Shown here: piece by piece, positions 1-5,779 of the stretch
Numbering within the stretch: the first letter of the stretch is position 1
Layout of the letters: every line of letters begins with the position of its first letter
NCBI GenBank assembly: GCA_003219345.1
Contig: QHOP01000531.1
Span: 1 to 6,514, forward strand
Direction of reading: 5' to 3'
Source of the DNA: Verrucomicrobiota bacterium
Lineage (GTDB): Bacteria > Verrucomicrobiota > Verrucomicrobiia > Limisphaerales > AV2
Length of the DNA stretch: 6,514 nt
Made by a program: the position numbers and the translations under genes
Notes under the pieces: generated by a model
The model's input: only the letters and a program-made list of their open reading frames with translations
What the model was told of the DNA's origin: nothing
Database searches by the model: none

Positions 1-56
1 CCTCACCTGCCCTTCGGGAGGAGGAGGAGTCAATGTCGCGGCTCGCTTGCTGAGTT

Positions 57-72
57 CCCCTCCTGGGAGGGG
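57..72. repeat. Inverted repeat, 7-bp arms
   Basis: CCCCTCC (57-63) and GGAGGGG (66-72) are perfect reverse complements with a 2-nt centre. The element sits in a purine/pyrimidine-skewed stretch that also has a CCC-TTC-GGG mini-hairpin near position 10-18. It may be a dispersed intergenic repeat or the tail of a terminator for an upstream gene outside the window. No T-tract follows, so a simple intrinsic terminator is not supported. Confidence 0.5.
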
Positions 73-153
73 CCAGGGTGGGTCGGTTCGAGTTCCCTTA
101 TTGATTGGAAAATCCTTGGGACATCCACTCCAGCCACCGGGTAATCACGAGTT

Positions 154-171
154 CGCAACCTGAAGGTTGCG
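154..171. repeat. Inverted repeat, 8-bp arms
   Basis: CGCAACCT (154-161) and AGGTTGCG (164-171) pair perfectly around a 2-nt centre, followed by GCTACAACG. It resembles the dispersed REP-like palindromes seen between genes in many bacterial genomes. It lies about 100 bp ahead of the sigma factor gene, too far to be a ribosome-site hairpin. Its role is unknown. Confidence 0.5.
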
Positions 172-185
172 GCTACAACGCCTAG

Positions 186-227
186 CGTTTGTGAAACGTT
201 CGGGTTCGTCTCGGCGAAATATTTTCG
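186..227 (+). promoter_or_regulatory. Possible control region, paired short palindromes
   Basis: Two small palindromes lie between the repeat at 154-171 and the sigma factor gene: CGTTT-gtg-AAACG (186-198) and CGAAA-tat-TTTCG (215-227). Their centres are 29 bp apart, close to three helical turns. The first contains TGAAAC, which resembles an ECF -35 box, but no GTC-type -10 lies at the usual distance. This is the most structured part of the leader and may hold the promoter or an operator. The assignment is weak. Confidence 0.2.
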
Positions 228-253
228 TCACGTTTTAGGCCCTTGTGTGGGAT

Positions 254-263
254 AAAGGAAGAG
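254..263 (+). promoter_or_regulatory. Ribosome binding site of sigma factor gene
   Basis: The purine-rich run AAAGGAAGAG ends 7 nt before ATG 271. It supports that codon as the start. Confidence 0.6.
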
Positions 264-270
264 ACCCGAT

Positions 271-795
271 ATGCCGGAGACGAACCCAATCCTGGACCAA
301 CTCATCGAAGCCAACACCGGCTTTGTTCACGCCCTCGCGTTGCGGCTTGCTCCCGCGCCGGGCCTGGCTGAAGACATCGCGCAACAGGTTTTTCTCGAAT
401 TCATTGCCAAAGCTGCGCAATGGGACCTCACGCAGGACATCAAACCCCTGTTGGCGGGCATGACCCGAAACGTGGCCCGTCGTTGCTGGCGCGACAAAAC
501 CCGGGAGATGCCAGAGCAAATGCGTCAACTCGCCGAGCACATTCGAGAGCTTGCCGCCGCCGCCACCGAGGACTCAAACTGGCACGGCCAGGAGGAAAAG
601 AAGGCATTGCACCAGTGTCTGGAAAAACTTCCGGAAAAAAGCAAAAAGCTCGTCGAGCTACATTATTATTTGGACCTCACCTCCGTCGCCATCGCCCGGC
701 AGATGGAGGTGAACGCCGACGCCGTCCGGCGCGCGCTCTTTCGGTTGCGGGAACACCTTCGCAAGTGCATCCGAGTGATGCTTGCCCGTTCATGA
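271..795 (+). CDS. ECF RNA polymerase sigma factor
   Basis: This is a 174-residue group 4 (ECF) sigma-70 factor of the kind found in planctomycetes and verrucomicrobia; it should direct RNA polymerase to a small set of promoters in the cytoplasm. Region 2 spans about residues 10-78 and contains the core-binding signature EDIAQQVF (34-41), followed by the basic helix around R66-R78 expected to contact the -10 element. A variable acidic/glutamine linker covers about 80-108. Region 4 spans about 112-168, with LEKLPEKSKKLVELHY leading into a helix-turn-helix (about 134-160, LTSVAIARQM...AVRRALFRLR) for the -35 element. The length is normal for a compact ECF factor. The ATG at 271 has a good ribosome site. 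The FecR-like membrane gene begins 1 nt after the stop, so the two are almost certainly co-transcribed and translationally coupled. Family is confident; target promoters are unknown. Confidence 0.9.
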   Translation: MPETNPILDQLIEANTGFVHALALRLAPAPGLAEDIAQQVFLEFIAKAAQWDLTQDIKPLLAGMTRNVARRCWRDKTREMPEQMRQLAEHIRELAAAATEDSNWHGQEEKKALHQCLEKLPEKSKKLVELHYYLDLTSVAIARQMEVNADAVRRALFRLREHLRKCIRVMLARS

Positions 796-796
796 C

Positions 797-2221
797 ATGA
801 ACCAGTCGGCCAACCAGAACGAGGTCGAAACCCTGACTCAAGGTTATCTGGAAGGCTCGCTGACACCCTCAGAAAGCCCCCGGCTGTTGGCTTTGCTCAA
901 AGAAGACCCTGCTCGAGTGAAACTGATTCTGGCGAACCTGCAAACCGACGCGCTGATCAAAGAGGTCGTTGACCAAAGCGACTGGGTCGTCAGGACATCC
1001 ACGGCTGCGGCTCTGTCCGCCGATGAAATACTGCCCGCCATTTTAATTGAAGAGATCGACTTCTCGGCTCTGTCGGCCTCCGTGGAAACGCTCGCTCAAC
1101 CTAATCTCCCGGCTCCACAACGCTGGCGTGTTCCGAGCCGGCGCACTTGGCTCCTGATGGCCGCGTGCATTGCAATCCTGTTGAGTATCGCTTTCCTGCT
1201 ACTAAGTCCGTTAGAGAGCACACCCAGGGTGGCCAGTGTCGCCGACGCGCAGACGACTGTCGAACGCGCTGGACAGACCCTGGCCGCCAGCAAGGGAATG
1301 CGTTTCGCGTCAGGCGACGTCCTCAAGACCGACACTAATGGCACAGCCGCGATCAACTTTGGACGTGAGCAGACACAGATCGAACTCGCCGCTAATACGG
1401 AGTTGAAAATCCTGGATTGGAAGAAAAGCAAACGATTCGAGCTTCAGGCAGGTGAAATTAAAGCCACGGTCGCACGGCAACGCTGGTTTCGCGCGATGGT
1501 CGTCATAACGCCGCAGGCGAAAGTGACCGTGCTGGGGACAGAGTTTGTTCTTTCGGCCACGACGAATTTGACACGCTTGGAAGTCCGCAAAGGCCAAGTG
1601 CGGCTCATGCGCCAGAGCGACGGCAAAGCGGTCCAAGTGGCTGCAGGCAGCTACGCTATCGCGGCGGCAGGCTCCGAACTGGCCGCACTTCCGATTACTG
1701 GCAAAGTCTTACGCGAAGTATGGCGCCACGTGCAAGGAAGCGAAGTCCACGATTTGAGGCTTCAACCGGGATTTCCGGATCGCCCTGACGAGCGCGGCTT
1801 CCTTGCCGCGCTTGAGACCTTGAAGGAGACCAACGACACCTTCGGCGTGCGTCTGCGTGGCTATTTGATCCCCGACGAGACGGACGACTACACGTTCATT
1901 GTTTCCGCCAACGGCGCCGTCGCGTTGTGGTTGAGCGAGGACGAGTCGCCCGAAAATCGGGTCAGGATTGCCCAAGCCTCGGCTGGCGCGCAGTCGTCCG
2001 AGGCAACCGTGCGTGCCAGTTTCAACGCGACACAGCGCCAGTCTGCACCGGTGCGGTTGGAGCGGGGTCGTCGCTATTACTTCGAGGTCTTATATGTGCA
2101 CGGCGCGGGGCAAGGCGACCCCGCTTTGAAAGTCGCCTGGACGAGGCCCGGACACGAGGCGGAGGAAATCCCTTCGGAATGCCTCGCGCCGTTCATCACT
2201 GAAAGAGGAGCGAAACGATGA
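797..2221 (+). CDS. FecR-domain membrane protein with C-terminal PA14 domain, probable anti-sigma regulator
   Basis: I take ATG 797 as the start (474 residues); a TTG at 782 would overlap the sigma gene and looks less likely. Residues 1-116 are cytoplasmic and include YLEGSLTPSESPRLLALL (17-34), the helical 'L-T-x-x-E' N-terminus common to FecR-associated anti-sigma proteins; no zinc-finger HxxxCxxC is present. One membrane helix covers about 117-136 (TWLLMAACIAILLSIAFLLL), placing the rest outside. A FecR domain follows (about 165-275; GDVLKTDTNGTAAINF and VLGTEF at 245-250). A PA14 domain spans about 306-458, with GYLIP (355-359), DDYTFIVSANG, LWLSEDES and YYFEVLYVHG (427-436). PA14 domains often bind carbohydrates; here it could sense an extracellular ligand and release the sigma factor (inference). 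The stop overlaps the next start as ATGA. Confidence 0.85.
   Translation: MNQSANQNEVETLTQGYLEGSLTPSESPRLLALLKEDPARVKLILANLQTDALIKEVVDQSDWVVRTSTAAALSADEILPAILIEEIDFSALSASVETLAQPNLPAPQRWRVPSRRTWLLMAACIAILLSIAFLLLSPLESTPRVASVADAQTTVERAGQTLAASKGMRFASGDVLKTDTNGTAAINFGREQTQIELAANTELKILDWKKSKRFELQAGEIKATVARQRWFRAMVVITPQAKVTVLGTEFVLSATTNLTRLEVRKGQVRLMRQSDGKAVQVAAGSYAIAAAGSELAALPITGKVLREVWRHVQGSEVHDLRLQPGFPDRPDERGFLAALETLKETNDTFGVRLRGYLIPDETDDYTFIVSANGAVALWLSEDESPENRVRIAQASAGAQSSEATVRASFNATQRQSAPVRLERGRRYYFEVLYVHGAGQGDPALKVAWTRPGHEAEEIPSECLAPFITERGAKR
2204..2210 (+). promoter_or_regulatory. Ribosome binding site of pseudopilin gene
   Basis: AGAGGAG lies inside the 3' end of the FecR/PA14 gene with 7 nt to ATG 2218. 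It fixes the start and supports coupled translation through the ATGA overlap. Confidence 0.75.
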
Positions 2222-3051
2222 GAACACGGAACGATTCCCGACACTCACGCGGGGCCTTCACCCTCGTTGAATTATTGGTTGTGATTGCCATCATCGCGAT
2301 CCTCGCCGCTTTGTTCCTCCCGGCGCTCGCCAAAGCGAAGGCTAAAGCGCAATCCACCGTCTGCCTCAATAACCTCAAGCAGTTGCAAGCGGCCTGGCTG
2401 CTTTACGTCACCGACCACAACGATTACATGCCACCGAACAAATCACGCCAAATTCAGTTCGTGCAGCAGAATGTCGCGCCGTCTTGGGTGTTGGGAAACG
2501 CACAGCGCCACGCCAACCCGTCCAATCTCACGGCCGGGGTGCTTTTCCCTGACGTCGGGTCCGTCGGCGTTTACCGCTGTCCCATGGACAAATCGTCTGT
2601 GAAGGGATCGAAACCCCCCGTGCCACGGCTCCGCAGCTACAGCTTGAACGGGCACATGGGCGGCGACTTTGAAGGCCAAGGGTATCAGTCCAGCCCGGAG
2701 ACCGTGCTTTCGAAGCCCACGCGCTGGACTCAACTGGCAAGTGACCCTTCTCCCGCCCGGGCCTTGACATTTTTGGACGACCACGAGACCAGCATCGATG
2801 ACGGCATGTTCTCTATTCACCATCCGATCGATTGGGACCGACCGCAATGGCAACTCTGGATGGACCTCCCGGCGGACCGCCACGAACGCGGCGCTAACCT
2901 GGCGTTTGCCGACGGACATGTCGAACATTGGCGCTGGAAATCGCCGAAGGTCTATCGCGGCTGGGATGCTCCTCCGCTCAACGACCTCGACAAAGCCGAT
3001 CTGTGGCGGCTGCAGCAAACGCTCGAACGCGCATATATCGAGAAGCCATGA
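2218..3051 (+). CDS. Prepilin-type N-methylation protein with H-X9-DG motif (pseudopilin-like)
   Basis: This is a 277-residue type II secretion/type IV pilus-like pseudopilin. A short basic leader (1-13) precedes the class III signal FTLVELLVVIAIIAILAALF (14-33), with the invariant glutamate at E18; cleavage by prepilin peptidase is expected before F14, and the -1 residue is Ala rather than the usual Gly. The segment CLNNLKQLQAAWLLYVTDHN (46-65) is typical of planctomycete and verrucomicrobial pseudopilins. The C-terminal processing-associated motif is intact: H222, nine residues, then D232-G233 (HERGANLAFADGH). The mature protein would be anchored by its N-terminal helix with a globular outer domain. 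Such proteins are highly multiplied in these phyla and their exact role is unknown. Position in an ECF/FecR operon suggests signal-dependent expression. It starts inside the previous gene's stop. Confidence 0.9.
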   Translation: MRTRNDSRHSRGAFTLVELLVVIAIIAILAALFLPALAKAKAKAQSTVCLNNLKQLQAAWLLYVTDHNDYMPPNKSRQIQFVQQNVAPSWVLGNAQRHANPSNLTAGVLFPDVGSVGVYRCPMDKSSVKGSKPPVPRLRSYSLNGHMGGDFEGQGYQSSPETVLSKPTRWTQLASDPSPARALTFLDDHETSIDDGMFSIHHPIDWDRPQWQLWMDLPADRHERGANLAFADGHVEHWRWKSPKVYRGWDAPPLNDLDKADLWRLQQTLERAYIEKP

Positions 3052-3093
3052 AGAGGTTCATGCCAGCACTCAGGCTTAAGACCGTTCACCATT

Positions 3094-4959
3094 ATGAAAA
3101 CCAATAAGCTTTTGAACCAATCGGTCAGCTTGGGTGCCACTACAGGTTTCCGCGTCACGGCGACCACCACCAATCCGCCTCTCAATTTCCAGTGGCGATT
3201 CAACGCAATGGAACTTGGAGGACAGACGACCAATGCGGTCACTTTAACGAACATCCAAACGAACAACGCCGGCGGCTATGATGTGGTGGTCGCGGATGTG
3301 TCAGGCTCCATCACCAGCCAGGTCGCGACTCTGACCGTTGACACTACTTTCACCAAGATCACAACCGGCAGCATCGTCACAGACAAAAATGATTACTGGA
3401 ACGGTTCTTGGGCTGATTATGACAACGATGGCTACTTGGATCTCTTTGTCGGCACCTGGTTCAATTCCAAAACTAACTATCTCTATCACAACAACGGCGA
3501 CCGCACCTTCACGCGCGTCCCTCCTGCCAACATCCCGAAAATCCCCAGCAATCAGCACGGTGCGTCGTGGGGCGATTTCGACAACGATGGTTACCTCGAC
3601 CTGATCGTGACAGCAGGGAATCCCGAAATCACTCATAACGTGATCTACCGAAACAACGGAGACGGCACCTTCACGCCAATCAAGAACGGTCGCATCTACA
3701 ACGAAACGACTGCGTTTGACGTTGGCTTCCACGGCCCGAGTTGGGTGGATTACAACAACGACGGGTTCCTCGACCTGTTTGTCGCGGGACACACGCCACA
3801 AAACCACCTTTGGCGCAATAACGGTGACGGCTCCTTCACCAAAATCATCGATAGCGCCGTCGTGAGAGATAGCGGCGATTCGGAAGGGCGCGCATGGGTG
3901 GACTACGACAACGACGGTTTCACAAAGATCACTAATAGTGTTCTGACCAGCATGGTCGATGACTCAACCGCCTGCGCGTGGGGTGATTACGACAATGATG
4001 GCTATCTCGACGTGTTCCTGGCGAATGGATTAGTTACACACCGCGCAAACTCCCTCTACAAGAATAATGGGGACGGCACGTTTACCAAAATTATCGAGGG
4101 CGACATTGTCAGTGGTTTAGTCAACGTCAATGGAGACTCCTTGAGTTGTGCCTGGGGAGACTATGATAACGACGGATATATCGATCTCTTCGTCGCTCAA
4201 GGCACTGGCGCCGCGGACGTCACACGACTCGTAAAGAACCAGCTCTACCATAACAACGGCAATGGCACCTTCACCCGGATCATGGAAGGCAGCCTCGTGA
4301 ATGATCCTGGAAGGAGCCATGGGCCAGTTTGGGTGGACTACGATAACGATGGATTTCTCGATTTGTTCATCGCCAACGGCGGCTTTTGGGCTCAGAACAA
4401 TGGGGGAGCGTTGCTCACGAACTTTCTCTATCGCAACAACGGCAACAGCAATAACTGGATTACGATCAGACTGGTCGGCACGGTTTCGAACCGTTCGGCC
4501 ATCGGTGCCAAGGTACGCGTGCAGGCGACGATCCGCGGCAAGACGATGTGGCAGGTGCGACAGATATTTGGCGGCGACAGCCAAGCCAACGAACAACCGC
4601 TCGACGCACATTTCGGTCTGAGTGACGCCACGAACGTCGATCTAGTTCATATCGAATGGCCGTCGGGAATTGTGCAAACGATGACAAACGCAGCCCCGAA
4701 ACAGTTCCTCACTGTGGTGGAACATCAGGAGGCAGGCGCTGCCTCGCTTAATTTCACCAGCGTCTCGCGTTCAACAAACGGCGCGGCGGATTTGTCCGTC
4801 ATTGGAGACGCTGGACTGCGATACCTGTTTGAAGCTTCGACCAATCTCATGAATTGGTCCTGGCTTGGCGTCCGCACCAATCTTACTGGCAGCGTCCAAC
4901 TCAGCGATACTGCAGCTACGCATTTTCCGCAGCGCTTTTACCGCGTGTCGGTTCCCTGA
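3094..4959 (+). CDS. Ig-like / FG-GAP (VCBS) repeat / ASPIC-UnbV domain protein
   Basis: A 621-residue CRTAC1-like repeat protein. Residues 8-82 form an Ig-like fold (W34, Y62, ending ATLTV). Then come seven calcium-binding loops of type DxDxDG, starting at residues 108, 161, 219, 270, 298, 356 and 415, usually read as DYDNDGYLDLFV and followed by LYxNNGDGTFTKI; together they should build a beta-propeller-like fold. An ASPIC/UnbV domain follows (about 454-540; FGGDSQANEQPLDAHFGLSD, WPSG 522-525). A tail with YLFEASTN (577-584) and RFYRV resembles C-termini common in verrucomicrobial exported proteins. Two oddities: no signal peptide follows the basic start MKTNKLL, and the loop at 270 is only 28 residues from the next where 51-59 is normal. 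No clear ribosome site precedes ATG 3094, and the frame upstream is open back to the pseudopilin stop without another common start. Probably extracellular by family; export of this version is doubtful. Confidence 0.85.
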   Translation: MKTNKLLNQSVSLGATTGFRVTATTTNPPLNFQWRFNAMELGGQTTNAVTLTNIQTNNAGGYDVVVADVSGSITSQVATLTVDTTFTKITTGSIVTDKNDYWNGSWADYDNDGYLDLFVGTWFNSKTNYLYHNNGDRTFTRVPPANIPKIPSNQHGASWGDFDNDGYLDLIVTAGNPEITHNVIYRNNGDGTFTPIKNGRIYNETTAFDVGFHGPSWVDYNNDGFLDLFVAGHTPQNHLWRNNGDGSFTKIIDSAVVRDSGDSEGRAWVDYDNDGFTKITNSVLTSMVDDSTACAWGDYDNDGYLDVFLANGLVTHRANSLYKNNGDGTFTKIIEGDIVSGLVNVNGDSLSCAWGDYDNDGYIDLFVAQGTGAADVTRLVKNQLYHNNGNGTFTRIMEGSLVNDPGRSHGPVWVDYDNDGFLDLFIANGGFWAQNNGGALLTNFLYRNNGNSNNWITIRLVGTVSNRSAIGAKVRVQATIRGKTMWQVRQIFGGDSQANEQPLDAHFGLSDATNVDLVHIEWPSGIVQTMTNAAPKQFLTVVEHQEAGAASLNFTSVSRSTNGAADLSVIGDAGLRYLFEASTNLMNWSWLGVRTNLTGSVQLSDTAATHFPQRFYRVSVP

Positions 4960-4978
4960 ATTTTTGTTCGGCCTCCTG

Positions 4979-5009
4979 ATTCGCGTTCATTTGCGTAATT
5001 CGCGGATTG
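4979..5009 (+). repeat. 31-bp intergenic repeat, copy 1 (three phased ATTCGCG units)
   Basis: This element matches 5674-5704 at 28 of 31 positions in the same orientation. It is made of three ATTCGCG-like units starting at 4979, 4989 (ATTTGCG) and 4998, so 10 and 9 bp apart, about one helical turn. It lies in the 54-nt gap between the convergent stops of the FG-GAP gene and the broken toxin gene. It is probably a dispersed intergenic repeat; protein binding is possible but not shown. Confidence 0.75.
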
Positions 5010-5013
5010 AAAA

Positions 5014-5324
5014 TCAGAGTTGCAGCCAGGTTCGCAACCGATCATCCAACAACTGTCGATCAGCCGCCGCCAAAACACCGACGGTTTTCACGACCAGCCT
5101 TTCTTCCACAGTGGCCAACTGCGCTTTGACGCCGCAGGGCACGTTTAACCCGGCTGCCCGCCATTCTTTCAACGCGAAGTCGGTATTGGAAAGCCGTGAG
5201 GAAATCGGAGCGAGGAACAGGTCCGCGCCATTACGGCCAATGACGATGGCAGGCCGAGCTTGCGACCGGTCAGGTCCGTGAATGGGATCGGCAGGAGAAC
5301 AACCTCATTTCGAGAGCAGCTCAT
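5014..5324 (-). pseudogene. PemK/MazF-family toxin, frameshifted
   Basis: Reading the minus strand from ATG 5324-5322 gives MSCSRNEVVLLPIPFTDLTGRK, the typical N-terminus of a PemK/MazF-like endoribonuclease toxin. That frame soon ends, but the frame one base away continues from 5256 as RPAIVIGRNGADLFLAPISS and stays open to TGA 5016-5014, ending RTWLQL. The combined span is 311 nt, exactly one base short of 104 codons, so a single 1-nt deletion at about 5256-5259 explains it. The restored protein would be 103 residues, normal for the family. The break falls directly before the conserved RPA arginine that contributes to the MazF active site, so neither half should be active. The start overlaps the antitoxin end by 20 nt, the usual coupled arrangement. 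A sequencing error is the main alternative to true inactivation. It faces the FG-GAP gene convergently. Confidence 0.75.
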
Positions 5325-5517
5325 TGAAGACGTCGTCGTCCGCGTTGTCCCAGACCTTCATCAGCGATTGCTCGGAAAGTTTCAGCCACGCCTCGCGCTC
5401 CGCGTCCTTTGACTCGATGGTAACGAGGACATGAGAATTTTCAGGCAGCGGCAAAGGCTGCGGCAGGACGAGTTTGCCGTTCTCGTAAATGGCCTCGATC
5501 TTGGTTGTCACGGCCAC
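5305..5517 (-). CDS. AF2212-like (DUF104) antitoxin
   Basis: A 70-residue protein from GTG 5517, or 68 residues from GTG 5511 (MTTKIEAIYENG), which matches the usual start of the family better. The N-terminal half, IEAIYENGKLVLPQPLPLPE, followed by SHVLVTIES, is the short beta-rich AF2212-like domain of toxin-antitoxin antitoxins. The C-terminal half, with EAWLKLSEQSLMKVWDN and DDDVFNELL, is an acidic amphipathic tail of the kind that wraps and blocks the partner toxin. The reading frame is intact although the toxin gene downstream is frameshifted. No strong ribosome site is seen before either GTG; an in-frame TAG at 5523-5521 rules out a longer protein. A perfect palindrome 24 bp upstream is a candidate operator for autoregulation. 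Family assignment is fairly sure; exact pairing is inferred from adjacency. Confidence 0.8.
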   Translation of the reverse strand: MAVTTKIEAIYENGKLVLPQPLPLPENSHVLVTIESKDAEREAWLKLSEQSLMKVWDNADDDVFNELLSK

Positions 5518-5532
5518 AAACTACAAGTTATG

Positions 5533-5570
5533 CGATGTGGTGGTAGTGACTGAGTCACTACCGATGTGGT
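5533..5570 (-). promoter_or_regulatory. Perfect 21-bp palindrome with flanking direct repeats, candidate antitoxin operator
   Basis: GGTAGTGACT (5542-5551) and AGTCACTACC (5553-5562) are exact reverse complements around a single G at 5552. The palindrome is flanked by two 9-bp direct repeats CGATGTGGT (5533-5541 and 5562-5570, sharing one base with the right arm). It ends 24 bp before the GTG at 5517, where the antitoxin promoter should be. Autoregulation through a palindromic operator is common for toxin-antitoxin loci. The alternative is a tiny insertion between duplicated target sites, or a dispersed palindrome. Confidence 0.45.
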
Positions 5571-5633
5571 TGCAAGGTCTCACTCTATCTTGTCGGACCT
5601 TTCACTCATTGCGCTGCCACAAATCAAGGGAAC

Positions 5634-5652
5634 GCGCGACGTCCGGTCGCGC
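5634..5652. repeat. Inverted repeat, 7-bp arms, 5-nt loop
   Basis: GCGCGAC (5634-5640) and GTCGCGC (5646-5652) pair perfectly around GTCCG. It lies 22 bp before the second 31-bp repeat, so the two may belong to one composite intergenic element. No T-tract follows in either direction. Confidence 0.5.
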
Positions 5653-5673
5653 TCCGAGTGCGTCGGGAAAACA

Positions 5674-5704
5674 ATTCGCGTTCATTCGCGCGATTCGCGG
5701 ATTG
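5674..5704 (+). repeat. 31-bp intergenic repeat, copy 2 (three phased ATTCGCG units)
   Basis: Three perfect ATTCGCG units start at 5674, 5684 and 5693, with the same 10/9-bp phasing as copy 1 at 4979-5009. The copies are 695 bp apart in direct orientation and bracket the toxin-antitoxin segment. This copy is the more regular one, because its middle unit is unmutated. Confidence 0.75.
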
Positions 5705-5713
5705 CAATTAACC

Positions 5714-5779
5714 GGCTGCCGCAGCCACCGACGTTCCACTTCGCGGCGGGCCGCCGCGAAGGACACGCCGGCGGCGTGT
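5714..5779 (-). repeat. Three consecutive GC-rich inverted repeats, possible terminator region
   Basis: Three hairpins follow each other: GGCTGC-c-GCAGCC (5714-5726), CTTCGCGGCGG-g-CCGCCGCGAAG (5739-5761) and ACACGCC-ggc-GGCGTGT (5763-5779). Read on the minus strand they begin 14 nt after the stop of the gene at 5794-6514, so they could halt its transcription or protect its mRNA 3' end. There is no U-tract, so a standard intrinsic terminator is not shown. A dispersed palindromic element is equally possible. Confidence 0.5.

Larger units (their letters stand above)
1..270. other. Upstream spacer with short palindromes
   Basis: I see no convincing coding sequence here. The stretch holds two clear inverted repeats (57-72 and 154-171), two shorter palindromic elements (186-198 and 215-227) and the ribosome binding site of the sigma factor gene. 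The promoter of the four-gene cluster should lie here, but no pair of boxes stands out with correct spacing. The run of G/C-rich palindromes is typical of dispersed intergenic repeats in large verrucomicrobial genomes. Confidence 0.6.

Noticed and set aside
86..97. GGTTCGAGTTCC, resembling a tRNA T-loop
   Set aside because: The flanking bases do not pair into a T-stem and no other tRNA arms or acceptor stem are present.
192..210. Possible ECF promoter (TGAAAC with CGTC)
   Set aside because: Only 9 nt separate the two boxes, much shorter than the usual spacing, and the next CGTC is too far away.
782..796. TTG 782 as the start of the FecR/PA14 gene
   Set aside because: It overlaps the sigma factor gene and adds only PVHD to the N-terminus; ATG 797 directly after the sigma stop is the simpler start.
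2443..3018. Minus-strand open frame of 191 codons inside the pseudopilin gene
   Set aside because: Shadow of a well-supported coding frame with intact N-methylation and H-X9-DG motifs.
3060..3107. Mini-frame of 15 codons (MPALRLKTVHHYENQ) before and overlapping the FG-GAP start
   Set aside because: A purine-rich site is only 3 nt upstream, too close, and nothing marks it as a leader peptide. It could be a remnant, but this is not supported.
3301..3807. Long minus-strand open frame (168 codons) under the FG-GAP gene, rich in Val/Ile
   Set aside because: It is the antisense of the DxDxDG repeats; the repeated codons keep the opposite strand open. The plus-strand protein has clear domains.
4117..4611. 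Second minus-strand open frame (164 codons) under the FG-GAP/UnbV gene
   Set aside because: Same repeat-antisense effect; no recognisable domain or ribosome site.
4865..5281. Plus-strand open frame of 138 codons across the end of the FG-GAP gene and the toxin
   Set aside because: It crosses the FG-GAP stop in another frame, and then runs antisense to the toxin, whose protein motifs are clear on the minus strand.
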